Positions 27,686 through 36,313 of a stretch of 64,000 nucleotides of DNA are shown here, one piece after another (the first letter of the stretch is position 1; every line of letters starts with the position of its first letter). A program made the position numbers and the translations under genes. The notes under the pieces were generated by a model. It made no database searches, was not told the DNA's origin, and worked only from the letters and a program-made list of their open reading frames with translations. The stretch is from Caldithrix abyssi DSM 13497 (GTDB lineage Bacteria > Calditrichota > Calditrichia > Calditrichales > Calditrichaceae), in assembly GCF_001886815.1 (NCBI RefSeq), contig NZ_CP018099.1:3842501-3906500 (forward strand). The letters run 5' to 3'.

Positions 27686-28630
27686 TCACTGTTTTAATTT
27701 GTCTTGGATGATTTGTCGGTACATTTTTAGCATGGCCCGGGTTCGTTCGATGGCTTTGAGCGCCGAATCGATAGGCACAGGCGATTGGCCCTGCAGCGAC
27801 TGGTTGATCAGGCGATCAATTTGTGGCAGATCGACTACCACGCCCGACGCGGAGGCAGAGGACGGAGTTGACATGAAAGATGCGGCGCCATCACGATCGT
27901 CGGAAGCCTGCGGCGCCATGTTCGTCTTTGGATTCTGCTGAAAAGGGGCGGCGGCCGTCATTTGCGCGTCGTCGATCTCTTCGACAAAAGAGAGCGCTTT
28001 TTGCTGTAAGCGTTGCATCTGGCGCAATTCTTTGCCCTTTATTTCCAGATACTGCGTCTGCCGATCGATTTCATTCAACGCGTTTTGCAAATAATCGATT
28101 AAAATCGCTTTTTTAAGACTGTCCTGCACCTGATTCAAATTCAGCTTGCGGATGTTTTCCAGATTCAGCGATAACGTTTTAAGTTCTGGCGAAACCTGCA
28201 AACGTTTACGCCTCAGGCGTTCGATTTGTGTGGACAGGATATCTTTTTGCGCCGGCTTTTTTGCGGATTGGAGCGCCTGGCGCAAGGAGTCGATTTGCCT
28301 GCTGTAAACACGAAACAGACGGGCGTTGACGGAGGCAAGCCGTGCGTGCAGCGAATCGAGTCTTTCCTGAAGAAAAACGATTTGTTGTGAGTAGGTCAGG
28401 GCCTCTTTTTGCCGGGGATTAATGGCCTGGAGATTGGCCTGCGCTTTTTGTAAGGAATCGATCTGGATTTGCAGGGGGCGCAAACGTTGGTTAAGGGCCT
28501 GTTTTTTCAGCGAAAGTTGCCAGCTTTGCTCGAGTAGATGCTGGCGTTCGGCTTCCAGATGGGACAGCGGGGTTGTTTGCGCCAGCAGGTTGAACGCGTA
28601 AAATAGCGATGCGATTAAAATGAATCTCAT
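27686..28630 (-). CDS. exported coiled-coil protein
   Basis: A 314-residue protein with a short signal peptide (FILIASLFYAFNLLAQ) and about 200 residues of heptad-rich coiled coil dominated by Gln, Leu, Arg and Lys (SLKKQALNQRLRPLQIQIDSL), followed by a low-complexity Ala/Ser segment (about 235-265) and a short helical end. It overlaps the NtrC-type regulator gene by 4 bp, so it belongs to that operon. The form resembles periplasmic coiled-coil adaptors, but no family is recognisable. A periplasmic role with the barrel protein downstream is inferred. Confidence 0.7.
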   Translation of the reverse strand: MRFILIASLFYAFNLLAQTTPLSHLEAERQHLLEQSWQLSLKKQALNQRLRPLQIQIDSLQKAQANLQAINPRQKEALTYSQQIVFLQERLDSLHARLASVNARLFRVYSRQIDSLRQALQSAKKPAQKDILSTQIERLRRKRLQVSPELKTLSLNLENIRKLNLNQVQDSLKKAILIDYLQNALNEIDRQTQYLEIKGKELRQMQRLQQKALSFVEEIDDAQMTAAAPFQQNPKTNMAPQASDDRDGAASFMSTPSSASASGVVVDLPQIDRLINQSLQGQSPVPIDSALKAIERTRAMLKMYRQIIQDKLKQ

Positions 28631-30003
28631 GTGTTCAGTCCGAATTTTTCCAACTTGTAATACAGGGCGCTGGTGCCAATGCCCAGCAATTTGGCCGCGC
28701 GCTGCTTGACGCCATTAGCTTTTTTTAAAGCCTGAATGATCAGGTTTTTTTCGAAGTTGTACAGAGCTTCGTCCAGGGGCAGATGTTGCCAGTCCTGCGC
28801 GTTTATCTGTACGTTAGAAAGTTGAGCGGCAGCCAGGTGCGCGGGAATGGTTGTTTGCGGGCAGATGATGTGCAGGCGTTCCATCACGTTTTGCAATTCG
28901 CGGATGTTGCCCGGCCAGTGGTAAGCGCTCAATATTTCGAGTGCGGCCGGGTCGAGCTGTTTAACGCAGCCGCGGCGCTGGTTGAGCTGTTGCAGAAAAT
29001 ATTCCACCAGCAGAGGAATGTCTTCTTTGCGTTGACGCAGGGGCGGCACTTTGATGGGAATGACATTTAATCGGTAATATAGGTCTTCCCGGAAATGGCC
29101 GCTGGCGATTCGTTGTTCCAGATGGCGATTGGTGGCGGCGATAACGCGCACATCGACCTGCAAGGTTCTTTCGCCGCCGACGCGTTCAAATTCTTTTTCC
29201 TGCAAAACGCGGAGTAATTTAATTTGCAGAGCGGGAGAGACATCTCCAATTTCATCCAGAAAGAGGGTGCCGCCATCTGCCAGTTCAAAGCGGCCCTTTC
29301 GCTGGCGAATGGCTCCGGTAAAGGCGCCTTTTTCGTGCCCGAATAGCTCGCTTTCCAGCAGGTTGTCGTTCAGAGCGCCGCAGTTTACTCTGACAAACGG
29401 ACGGTCGGCGCGTTTGCTTTGCTGATGGATGGCCCGGGCGATCAGTTCTTTGCCCGTACCGCTTTCGCCCTGGATGAGCACGGGACTGTTTTCGTTGGCC
29501 ACGGTTTCGATCAAACGGAAGATCTCGCGCATGGCTGGCGACTGGCCGACCATCTGCCCAAACTGACCGCTTAGTTCCTGATTAAGGTAAGTGTTTTCAG
29601 CTCGTAGTTGTTCGATTTGTTGGCGTTGAAGAATCTTTTGCGCGATATTGCGCACGCGCAGTAAAAATTCATCGCCGGAAAAGGGTTTGGTTAAAAAATC
29701 GGCCGCGCCAATTTTCATGGCCTGTACGGCTTCTTCGATGGTGCCATAGGCGGAAATGAGCAGGGCTTCGATGTGCGGTTGTAGTTTCTTGCTTTCCTGC
29801 AATACCTGCAGGCCGTCCAGCGGCTTCATGCGCAAATCGGTTACCAGCAGATCGACTTCATGGTTTTTCAGGAACTCCAGCGCCGAAGGGCCGTCTGCAA
29901 AATCGAAGGCCAGATAGCCGGCGCGTTTTAAATTTTCGCTCAAGCCAAGGCGCATGGTATCGTTGTCTTCCACCACCACGACAGTTAATTTATTCTGTTT
30001 CAT
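28627..30003 (-). CDS. NtrC-family sigma-54-dependent response regulator
   Basis: A 458-residue activator: receiver (VVEDND at the N-terminus, phospho-acceptor Asp in LLVTDLRM, Lys in TKPF), AAA+ domain with Walker A GESGTGKE, the sigma-54 contact loop GAFTGA, Walker B GTLFLDEIG, and a Fis-type helix-turn-helix at the C-terminus (KQRAAKLLGIGTSALYYKL). It activates sigma-54 promoters when phosphorylated by a partner kinase, here surely the kinase encoded 1 bp upstream. GAFTGA implies that sigma-54 is present in this genome, which supports the promoter call at 168. Confidence 0.95.
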   Translation of the reverse strand: MKQNKLTVVVVEDNDTMRLGLSENLKRAGYLAFDFADGPSALEFLKNHEVDLLVTDLRMKPLDGLQVLQESKKLQPHIEALLISAYGTIEEAVQAMKIGAADFLTKPFSGDEFLLRVRNIAQKILQRQQIEQLRAENTYLNQELSGQFGQMVGQSPAMREIFRLIETVANENSPVLIQGESGTGKELIARAIHQQSKRADRPFVRVNCGALNDNLLESELFGHEKGAFTGAIRQRKGRFELADGGTLFLDEIGDVSPALQIKLLRVLQEKEFERVGGERTLQVDVRVIAATNRHLEQRIASGHFREDLYYRLNVIPIKVPPLRQRKEDIPLLVEYFLQQLNQRRGCVKQLDPAALEILSAYHWPGNIRELQNVMERLHIICPQTTIPAHLAAAQLSNVQINAQDWQHLPLDEALYNFEKNLIIQALKKANGVKQRAAKLLGIGTSALYYKLEKFGLNT

Positions 30004-30004
30004 T

Positions 30005-31390
30005 TTAGCTTACTTCCGTGGTTAATTGAATTCTGAAAACGGCACCCGCAGAGGCGTTTTGGACCAGGCTGAGGGTGGCGTCGTTCAGGGCGCACAGTTT
30101 TTGACAGATGGTCAGGCCAAGCCCTACGCCGCTGTTTTTGGTGGTAAAGAAAGGTTGAAAAATTTTTACGCGGTTTTCCGGCGCAATGCCCGGGCCGTTG
30201 TCTTCGATTTCCAGGGTGTTTTGTTCGCAGCGCAGCATGATAATGCCGGGATGACCGTTCATGGCCTGCAAACTGTTGGCCAGCAGATTGCTTAAAATGT
30301 GTTTCAAATGCTGGCGGTCGAAACGCAGGACGCTCTGTTTAAAGTGCGTTACGAGTTCTACTTCTTTTTTTTGCATTTCGATCGCAAAACGCGCTTTAAG
30401 CTCATCCACCAGTTGCGGCAGGTTTACTTCTGTTTTTTCAGCGGGGCGCGGCCGGCTGTATTCCAGAAATTCATTGATCTGCTCTTTGAGATGGCGCACT
30501 TCTTCCAGCGCCTTTTTTAAATAGGTTTGATCGGCGTGTTGCGGCGGCAGGTCGTCTTTGACCAGACCGATTAACAACTCGATGCCTCCCAGAGGGTTGC
30601 GCAATTCGTGGGCGATCTGGGCCAGCAGTTGTTCTTTTTCCTGATCGCGGCGGGCCAGGGCATCGCGCATGTTGGTGAGGGCGCGGGTCAGATCGACGAT
30701 TTCTTTAAGACGGGTGGCCGGCGGTTGGGCAGAAAAATCGCCGCGGCCAATCTTTTGGCTGAAAAGAGTAATGCCCCTGATGGGCGCGTGTACGGAATGG
30801 GCGATGTACAATCCGGCCAATAGCGTTAGAACCACTCCTACCAGTACAAACCAGACAAAGTAATCGGATAAGCGATTGATTTGGGCCAGTTGGTGAGCGC
30901 CGGCCCGCAGGCCGATGAAATGCTCGTTGGTCAGGCGCTGAAAAGCCCACAGGTACCACTGCCGATCGTCGCCTTTAAAAGGCTGCGTGATGAAAACCTG
31001 CCCGATTTTCAGATGGCGCAGGATTTCTTTATTGACCAGCAAACCGGCCACGGCATCGGCACGCTGCAGGGCGTTTAATACCTGCCAGCGATCGTTAAAA
31101 ATAAAGGCGTTTTCAAGACTTAAAAGAGAATCGAGACGATTCAGAGTTTGGCTGAAATAGCGTTGGGCCATCGATTGTTGGTTGACTGTGAGAAAATGCA
31201 GTAATTGCCGATCGATGGCGTTGTTTGCGACGCGCAGGCTGGTTTGCATTTGCTCTTGAAATTGCTGCAGGTACAAATTACGCACAAACAGGTAGCTAAA
31301 GCGGGCCAACAGAACAAGGGCCAGCACGTTGATGAAGGCAAAAAGAACGATGGTTCGCGCTTTTAGAGAATGAGGATTGATTATGTTCAT
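30005..31390 (-). CDS. membrane sensor histidine kinase, partner of the NtrC-type regulator
   Basis: A 461-residue kinase: N-terminal membrane helix (VLFAFINVLALVLLARFSYL), a periplasmic sensor region of about 150 residues, a second helix (YFVWFVLVGVVLTLLAGLYI), HAMP-like linker, HisKA with AHELRNPLGGIE, and HATPase_c with NLLANSLQAM, DNGPGI and GVGLGLTI. I chose ATG 31390 over the upstream GTG at 31441; the extra 17 residues show no signal character. The gene heads the four-gene operon with the NtrC regulator, the coiled-coil protein and the barrel protein. The periplasmic domain points to an envelope signal. Confidence 0.9.
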   Translation of the reverse strand: MNIINPHSLKARTIVLFAFINVLALVLLARFSYLFVRNLYLQQFQEQMQTSLRVANNAIDRQLLHFLTVNQQSMAQRYFSQTLNRLDSLLSLENAFIFNDRWQVLNALQRADAVAGLLVNKEILRHLKIGQVFITQPFKGDDRQWYLWAFQRLTNEHFIGLRAGAHQLAQINRLSDYFVWFVLVGVVLTLLAGLYIAHSVHAPIRGITLFSQKIGRGDFSAQPPATRLKEIVDLTRALTNMRDALARRDQEKEQLLAQIAHELRNPLGGIELLIGLVKDDLPPQHADQTYLKKALEEVRHLKEQINEFLEYSRPRPAEKTEVNLPQLVDELKARFAIEMQKKEVELVTHFKQSVLRFDRQHLKHILSNLLANSLQAMNGHPGIIMLRCEQNTLEIEDNGPGIAPENRVKIFQPFFTTKNSGVGLGLTICQKLCALNDATLSLVQNASAGAVFRIQLTTEVS

Positions 31391-31594
31391 GATACGACCT
31401 GTTTTGAATGCACTAATGTACAAATTAGTTTGATTACACACAATGGGGATTGGCCTGCTGCATTCCCCTGTTGTGGATTAATCACAATTCTGCCAGACCA
31501 GTTTTTCTGATCAGCTCCGCCTGGGCTAATCAACGTTTCAACCTTCAGGCTTTCTTGCCATAAATAAAACACCGCGCTGGATTTATTGGTCAAC

Positions 31595-32854
31595 CTAAAA
31601 TTCTTCCCACAGCGGTTTCATTACCTTCCCCATGAACAACACGGCGCCAGTAGATCTTTCACTGATCACAAAAACAAAGGGCCGATCGAATACCAGGCTT
31701 AAAATGGGTGGCGGGCCAATAGTAGTGGTCATCATTTCAACAATGGTGACGGCTGCCGCTTCGGCGCCTTTTTCGCTGACTTCAATAAAGGTCTGATGAA
31801 TGACACGATTGATGAACAGTGGAAATTGGTCTGTAATACGGGAGAAATCGGCATGCACAGGATCAAAAGCGATATCCATGCCCAGCTTTTTTAACGGTTC
31901 GTTGAGTAATGCCTTAAAGCCGAACCGTAGTTTGGGTAAACCGATGGTGCAGCTATCTTCTTTTAAATTTTCTTGAATTCGCGTCCATTCGTTTTGCGTA
32001 AAATTCAGCAAATATTCATTAAAATCATCCATACGCCTGGGCATGATGAAGGTCATAACGTAATTGCCCTGACCAAAAGGCACCTGAGCCACCTGAATTC
32101 GTTCCTCAAATAATGCTGGGATTCTGCAAGTCACAAACATCATGGAGCACTCCGCGCTCTGGCCGTCGATCTGATGAAAAACACGCTGTTGCACCTCGTC
32201 TTCCGGAAACTGGTAGGTCCACAAGCCATTAAAGTACAGAGCGTTGATCAAATACATTACGGCGTCTGGAGGAATTTCATCCAATACTTTTTTAATTTTT
32301 TGATTGGTGGCCTGGGCGATCCAGTTGTTAATGGTTACAACAGCCTGAGGATCTGCAAAATTTAAATCGCGTACTTCAGCGTTAAAATACTGGCGATTAA
32401 CGGCCAGAAATTCCGGAAAAAAATCGCTGCCTTTTTTACACCAGATGGAGTTAGCAATCTGAAAGGTGACGCGGGGATCAAGTTGTTGTAAGTTCTGGTA
32501 AAGATAGGCATAGGTCTCATTAATGGACTGTTCATCCATCTCAGAAAAGCCAAGCGTATTTTGCATGGCTGAATAGGTTTGCCCATTAGCGCCATTTAAG
32601 GCCATGCCCAGAGCCATGGAAACACTAAAGGGAGAGATGAATACATTATCTTTCTGATTTACCTGATTAACCTGAGAAAACAGAGAAAAGGCAAAGGCGT
32701 TGTTGGCGTTTATTACTTTTTTATGCAAACTATTTACAGGAAACGTTTTGTATCCGGAATCTTCTTGCGCTAACGGTGTGCGATCGATGCTGCACCCTAC
32801 TGCCAGCCACAGGCAGCAAAGCGACACGCTAAAAGAGAAAATCAAACGTTTCAT
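31595..32854 (-). CDS. lipoprotein serpin (serine protease inhibitor) 1
   Basis: A 419-residue serpin. The lipobox LAVGCS after a hydrophobic signal predicts lipid anchoring after export. The serpin core is complete: NNAFAFSLF helix, VFISPFSVSMALGM, WCKKGSDFF, NALYFNGLWTYQF (breach/shutter region), and near the C-terminus the hinge EKGAEAAAVT followed by a reactive loop and the FDRPFVFVI strand. The Ala-rich hinge is the mark of inhibitory serpins. The scissile bond cannot be fixed from sequence because the loop is longer than in alpha-1-antitrypsin. I chose ATG 32854 because GGAGGGGG lies before it. A tandem paralog lies 64 bp upstream. Confidence 0.93.
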   Translation of the reverse strand: MKRLIFSFSVSLCCLWLAVGCSIDRTPLAQEDSGYKTFPVNSLHKKVINANNAFAFSLFSQVNQVNQKDNVFISPFSVSMALGMALNGANGQTYSAMQNTLGFSEMDEQSINETYAYLYQNLQQLDPRVTFQIANSIWCKKGSDFFPEFLAVNRQYFNAEVRDLNFADPQAVVTINNWIAQATNQKIKKVLDEIPPDAVMYLINALYFNGLWTYQFPEDEVQQRVFHQIDGQSAECSMMFVTCRIPALFEERIQVAQVPFGQGNYVMTFIMPRRMDDFNEYLLNFTQNEWTRIQENLKEDSCTIGLPKLRFGFKALLNEPLKKLGMDIAFDPVHADFSRITDQFPLFINRVIHQTFIEVSEKGAEAAAVTIVEMMTTTIGPPPILSLVFDRPFVFVISERSTGAVLFMGKVMKPLWEEF

Positions 32855-32917
32855 TTTACCCCCTCCTGATTGCGCAGTCGTGGCGCATACGCCACGGTAC
32901 GAAAGCATTTTACGTTA

Positions 32918-34141
32918 TTAAGCAGGCTTTACCATCTTACCTATAAACAAAATGGCGCGGCTGTCTTTTTCATAAATGACAAAAAGGAACGGCCGGCTGG
33001 CGATCATTTCAAAAAAGTCTGAAGACGTCCGTTCAAAACCGACGATGGTTACTCCGGCCGCTTCAGTTCCTTCCTCATTTACCTCAACAAACGTTTTGTG
33101 TTTAACCAGGCTAATATAAACTCCACTTTCCGGCGTCATATTGGAAAAATCGGCCTTTGTCGGACTGAAAGCGTCCGGCATGCCCATCTCTTTTAGAAGA
33201 TCATTCAAAACCATTTCAAATTCCATCTTAAAGCGCGGCAGGCCGATTGTTCCGCTGTCCGCCTGGCAGGCCTCCAGCCACGACTGCCACTGCGTAAAAT
33301 TCAGTTCTGCCAGCAAGCTATCCACACTCAACGAAACATCGGGCAAAATAACGGCCATGTTAAAATTTCCGTTGCCGTAGGGCAGTTGAACCAGCTCAAA
33401 GTTGTTCCCTTTGTAATGGAGTAATTTTTTGGTTAGAAACATCATCGGGCAGTTTACGCTCTGTCCGTCTGCCATGCGGAAGCTCCAGTCCCTTGTGGCC
33501 TGCGGATCAAAGGCGTACGTCCAGGCGCCTTTAAAATAGATGGCGTTAAGCAGGTAAAGAACGGCATCGCGCGGAATGTAAGTCAGAATGGATTGAATTT
33601 TGTCGTGCGTTTTTTCCTTAACCCAGTTGTTGATGGCCATTAACGTGGCGGGATCTGAAAAATTTGCCTGGCGCGCTTCGGCCTCAAAGTATTGTTGATT
33701 GGCATCCAGAAACGAGGGCAGGACAGTAAAATTTTGATCATACCAGATGGCGTTGGCCAGTTCCAGCGCAACCTGCGCATCGCTATTCATTAACTGCTCA
33801 AAATAGTTTTTGTAAGTCTGGTTGATGGTCTGCAGATCGTGGGACTCATAGCCCAGAACCTGACGGATTTGTTCAAAGGTGTTGCCATGGGCGCCGTTTA
33901 AGGTCATGCCCAGAGCCATGGAAATGCTGAAGGGCGAGATAAAGACGTTCGTATCCTGTTTGGACGCGTTAATTTCCCGGAACAGTTCAAAACTGAAGTC
34001 ATTGTTAATGTTAACAAATTCGCTTTGCGCCAGCGCCTGACCGGACAAATCGTCCGCCGGAATTAAAGGCGCTTTGTTTATGCTGCAGCCGACCAGCCAG
34101 AACGCTAAAAGCAATACGAGACCTAAAAAAATTCGTTGCAT
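32918..34141 (-). CDS. lipoprotein serpin (serine protease inhibitor) 2
   Basis: A 407-residue serpin with a lipobox LVGCS. It parallels its neighbour along the whole length (VFISPFSISMALGMTLNGA, NAIYFKGAWTYAF) but the reactive loop after the hinge EEGTEAAGVT is different (IVGFERTSSDFF), so the two should inhibit different proteases. The ATG follows AAAGGAAAAAATC. The two genes form an apparent tandem duplication on the minus strand, 64 bp apart and probably co-transcribed. Targets could be secreted proteases of the cell itself or of neighbours. Confidence 0.93.
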   Translation of the reverse strand: MQRIFLGLVLLLAFWLVGCSINKAPLIPADDLSGQALAQSEFVNINNDFSFELFREINASKQDTNVFISPFSISMALGMTLNGAHGNTFEQIRQVLGYESHDLQTINQTYKNYFEQLMNSDAQVALELANAIWYDQNFTVLPSFLDANQQYFEAEARQANFSDPATLMAINNWVKEKTHDKIQSILTYIPRDAVLYLLNAIYFKGAWTYAFDPQATRDWSFRMADGQSVNCPMMFLTKKLLHYKGNNFELVQLPYGNGNFNMAVILPDVSLSVDSLLAELNFTQWQSWLEACQADSGTIGLPRFKMEFEMVLNDLLKEMGMPDAFSPTKADFSNMTPESGVYISLVKHKTFVEVNEEGTEAAGVTIVGFERTSSDFFEMIASRPFLFVIYEKDSRAILFIGKMVKPA

Positions 34142-34348
34142 GATTTTTTCCTTTAAAGGTCATTTTACATTGATTGTACGAAATAGCGCCGAAATTCGTT
34201 CGACTTTACGTTATTCTGTCGTTTAAAACCGGCGCTGTATTTCCCCGTCTGCCGTTCAGTGATGATAATATCGATAATCATAGTTAAGGTCAAGTCCTGT
34301 CGCCATGCTCTTTAAACTCAAACGTTATTTTTCAACATGCAAATCGAC

Positions 34349-36130
34349 TTAAAAGCGCATGGTGATGCTGAGCCACCATTGAGTGATGGTCATATCTTCC
34401 ACAAAATCCGGATTAATTAAATAGCGAACGGTAGTGTTTTTCACCAGCGGCGCTTCAAAGCCCAGGGCCATGTCTGCCGTGTCTTCGGTGAAATGTCTGC
34501 CAGGCTGAATTTGAGTCCGTTCGATAAAGTCTTTGCGGACATTTTCTTCGCCGTCGTGTAAATCATATCTTTCCCTGTAATAAGCGTCGGTCTTTTCGCT
34601 GGTTTCCCAGGCCGTCCAGATTTTATTGATGATCAAAAAAATAGCCAGGTTCTTGTGCATACGATGCCACCAGTAGATGGGCATCTGTATGGTCTGCCTT
34701 GTGTAGTCATACGTCCAATACAGCGTTTTATCTTCGCGCGTGTGATAAGTACTTTCGTAGGAATAGTAGCCGGTTATGGGGCGCTCTCCCTCTTCTACAC
34801 GATGCGAATACGCTTCGTACAAAACCGGTTCCTGCACGCTTTTTTTGCCTTTTAAATAGGAAAAATAGAGGCCTAAATGCATTCTGGTCGTGGCGTTTTG
34901 ATTAAGCATGACGGTAATCATTGATTCGAAAAGACGTTCGCTCAAATCGCCGCGACCGTTTCTTGAATCGGTTAAGGTAGAAATGCCATTCATTAAATAA
35001 TATTCCAGCCCGTTTTCAGAATAATAGTCGGACTGACGATGAGTGCGGATTTCTGCAAATGTGGCAATGTCGTTGTTCAGAGAAGCAAAATTGAAAAAGC
35101 CGAAAACCTTGTTCCATTTGTTGGGCGTAAATTGAATACTGAGCGTGGCGTAGTATCGCTGGCCGTCGTGTTGCAGGCGTGTTTTTTCCAACTGTCGGTA
35201 GTCGTAGCTTCCGTATTGGTCTTTGCTTTGCAGAGTGTCGTCCAGAAATTCTTTTTGTTTCACCCCGCCGTCCAGCAGACCGGCCTGCCAGCCGACTCGC
35301 CAGCGCTCATTTATCTGCCAGCTCATTCCCGCAAAAAAATCCGCATGACGGTAATCCATATCCCGTTTATTGATATATTGGCTAAAATAGTAGTTTTCAT
35401 AATCGTTACGCTTCAGCGCAAGATAATCGGCGTTGCGACGGTGCGCAGCGAAATCGGCGCCAATGCCCACCGCAATAGAGCGGCTCAGACGGTAAGAGAG
35501 GTAGGCGGCGAACAGATGCGCGCGAGTCAGCGCCTGATCGCCCTGCCGATTCAGCCTGGTGATCGGGACGTCCATTTGCTCCGGGAAAATGCGCTGGTTA
35601 AATCCATCGTAATAAGGATTGGGCTGATAAAGATAAACGGGCTGACGGTAAAAGGGCTCTTCTTTGTAAATCAACTGATAAGCAAGCGTAAGCTGCCATG
35701 CCGGCGCCAATCGGGCGCGAAAACCGGCGGACAACACCGGTTCCGGTTCGGAACGCGTAACCCTGTACCAGCGAGGATCGGGCGGATAGATGGCAATGTA
35801 GTCGCCATAAACATATATTGGGGTGGGGCGAATCAGGCGATCAGGCACATTGTTCTTGCGTTCGCTGCGGTAATCAAAATAAAATTCCATTTTTTTGAGT
35901 GAATCCAGCGCGCCGGTTACCGGATTGAGACTGGCCCTGAGAAAGGGATCATCAAAAAAACCAGGCGCCACGCGGGTAAAATTGGTCAGGCCAAAGGTGT
36001 TCAGATAAAAGCGTTGGAAATAGAGAGCGGAATTTTCGAACTGTTTTTCCAGCACCTCATTACTGGAAAACTGAGCCTGCGCCGCAACGATCCAGAAAAA
36101 TAACAGGCCGTATGCCATTATCTTTTTCAT
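34349..36130 (-). CDS. putative outer-membrane beta-barrel protein
   Basis: A 593-residue exported protein of no family I recognise. The signal peptide ends around FFWIVAAQAQ. The rest is strand-rich with many aromatic and charged residues (RYYATLSIQFTP; HLGLYFSYLKG) and it ends in a strand with a terminal Phe (WWLSITMRF), the usual signal for outer-membrane barrel assembly. ATG 36130 is chosen because GGGAGAA precedes it; the in-frame upstream ATG at 36178 gives a non-signal extension. The 207-bp gap on its 3' side (34142-34348) is AT-rich and holds no gene I recognise. Confidence 0.72.
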   Translation of the reverse strand: MKKIMAYGLLFFWIVAAQAQFSSNEVLEKQFENSALYFQRFYLNTFGLTNFTRVAPGFFDDPFLRASLNPVTGALDSLKKMEFYFDYRSERKNNVPDRLIRPTPIYVYGDYIAIYPPDPRWYRVTRSEPEPVLSAGFRARLAPAWQLTLAYQLIYKEEPFYRQPVYLYQPNPYYDGFNQRIFPEQMDVPITRLNRQGDQALTRAHLFAAYLSYRLSRSIAVGIGADFAAHRRNADYLALKRNDYENYYFSQYINKRDMDYRHADFFAGMSWQINERWRVGWQAGLLDGGVKQKEFLDDTLQSKDQYGSYDYRQLEKTRLQHDGQRYYATLSIQFTPNKWNKVFGFFNFASLNNDIATFAEIRTHRQSDYYSENGLEYYLMNGISTLTDSRNGRGDLSERLFESMITVMLNQNATTRMHLGLYFSYLKGKKSVQEPVLYEAYSHRVEEGERPITGYYSYESTYHTREDKTLYWTYDYTRQTIQMPIYWWHRMHKNLAIFLIINKIWTAWETSEKTDAYYRERYDLHDGEENVRKDFIERTQIQPGRHFTEDTADMALGFEAPLVKNTTVRYLINPDFVEDMTITQWWLSITMRF

Positions 36131-36243
36131 TACAAAAGTTCTCCCTGAGAAATTTGCCGTCGGACAACGTATCTTCAAATAATGTGCCGCTTTTCTCTTA
36201 CCTGAAATTTAAGCAATTATGGGCGGCATGCCATAGATTATAT

Positions 36244-36281
36244 TCAGAAATTTGAAAAAGTATCAGAAATTTGATACTTTT
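36244..36281. promoter_or_regulatory. operator-like direct and inverted repeats before hom
   Basis: TCAGAAATTTGA occurs twice (36244-36255 and 36263-36274), starts 19 bp apart. The second copy is also the centre of a 10-bp inverted repeat, AAAAGTATCA (36256-36265) and TGATACTTTT (36272-36281). It lies 32 bp before the homoserine dehydrogenase ATG. This geometry fits a repressor operator; the factor is unknown. Confidence 0.45.
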
Positions 36282-36313
36282 CGCCCGGATTATTGAAAAG
36301 CGGGAGCCATTGG

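Noticed and set aside
31391-31594. Small minus-strand gene of 68 codons between serpin 1 and the kinase
   Set aside because: It overlaps the kinase start, shows no domain, no signal peptide and no good ribosome site; more likely promoter region.
35039-35902. Long plus-strand ORF of 287 codons
   Set aside because: Antisense to the exported barrel-protein gene, which has a signal peptide and ribosome site.
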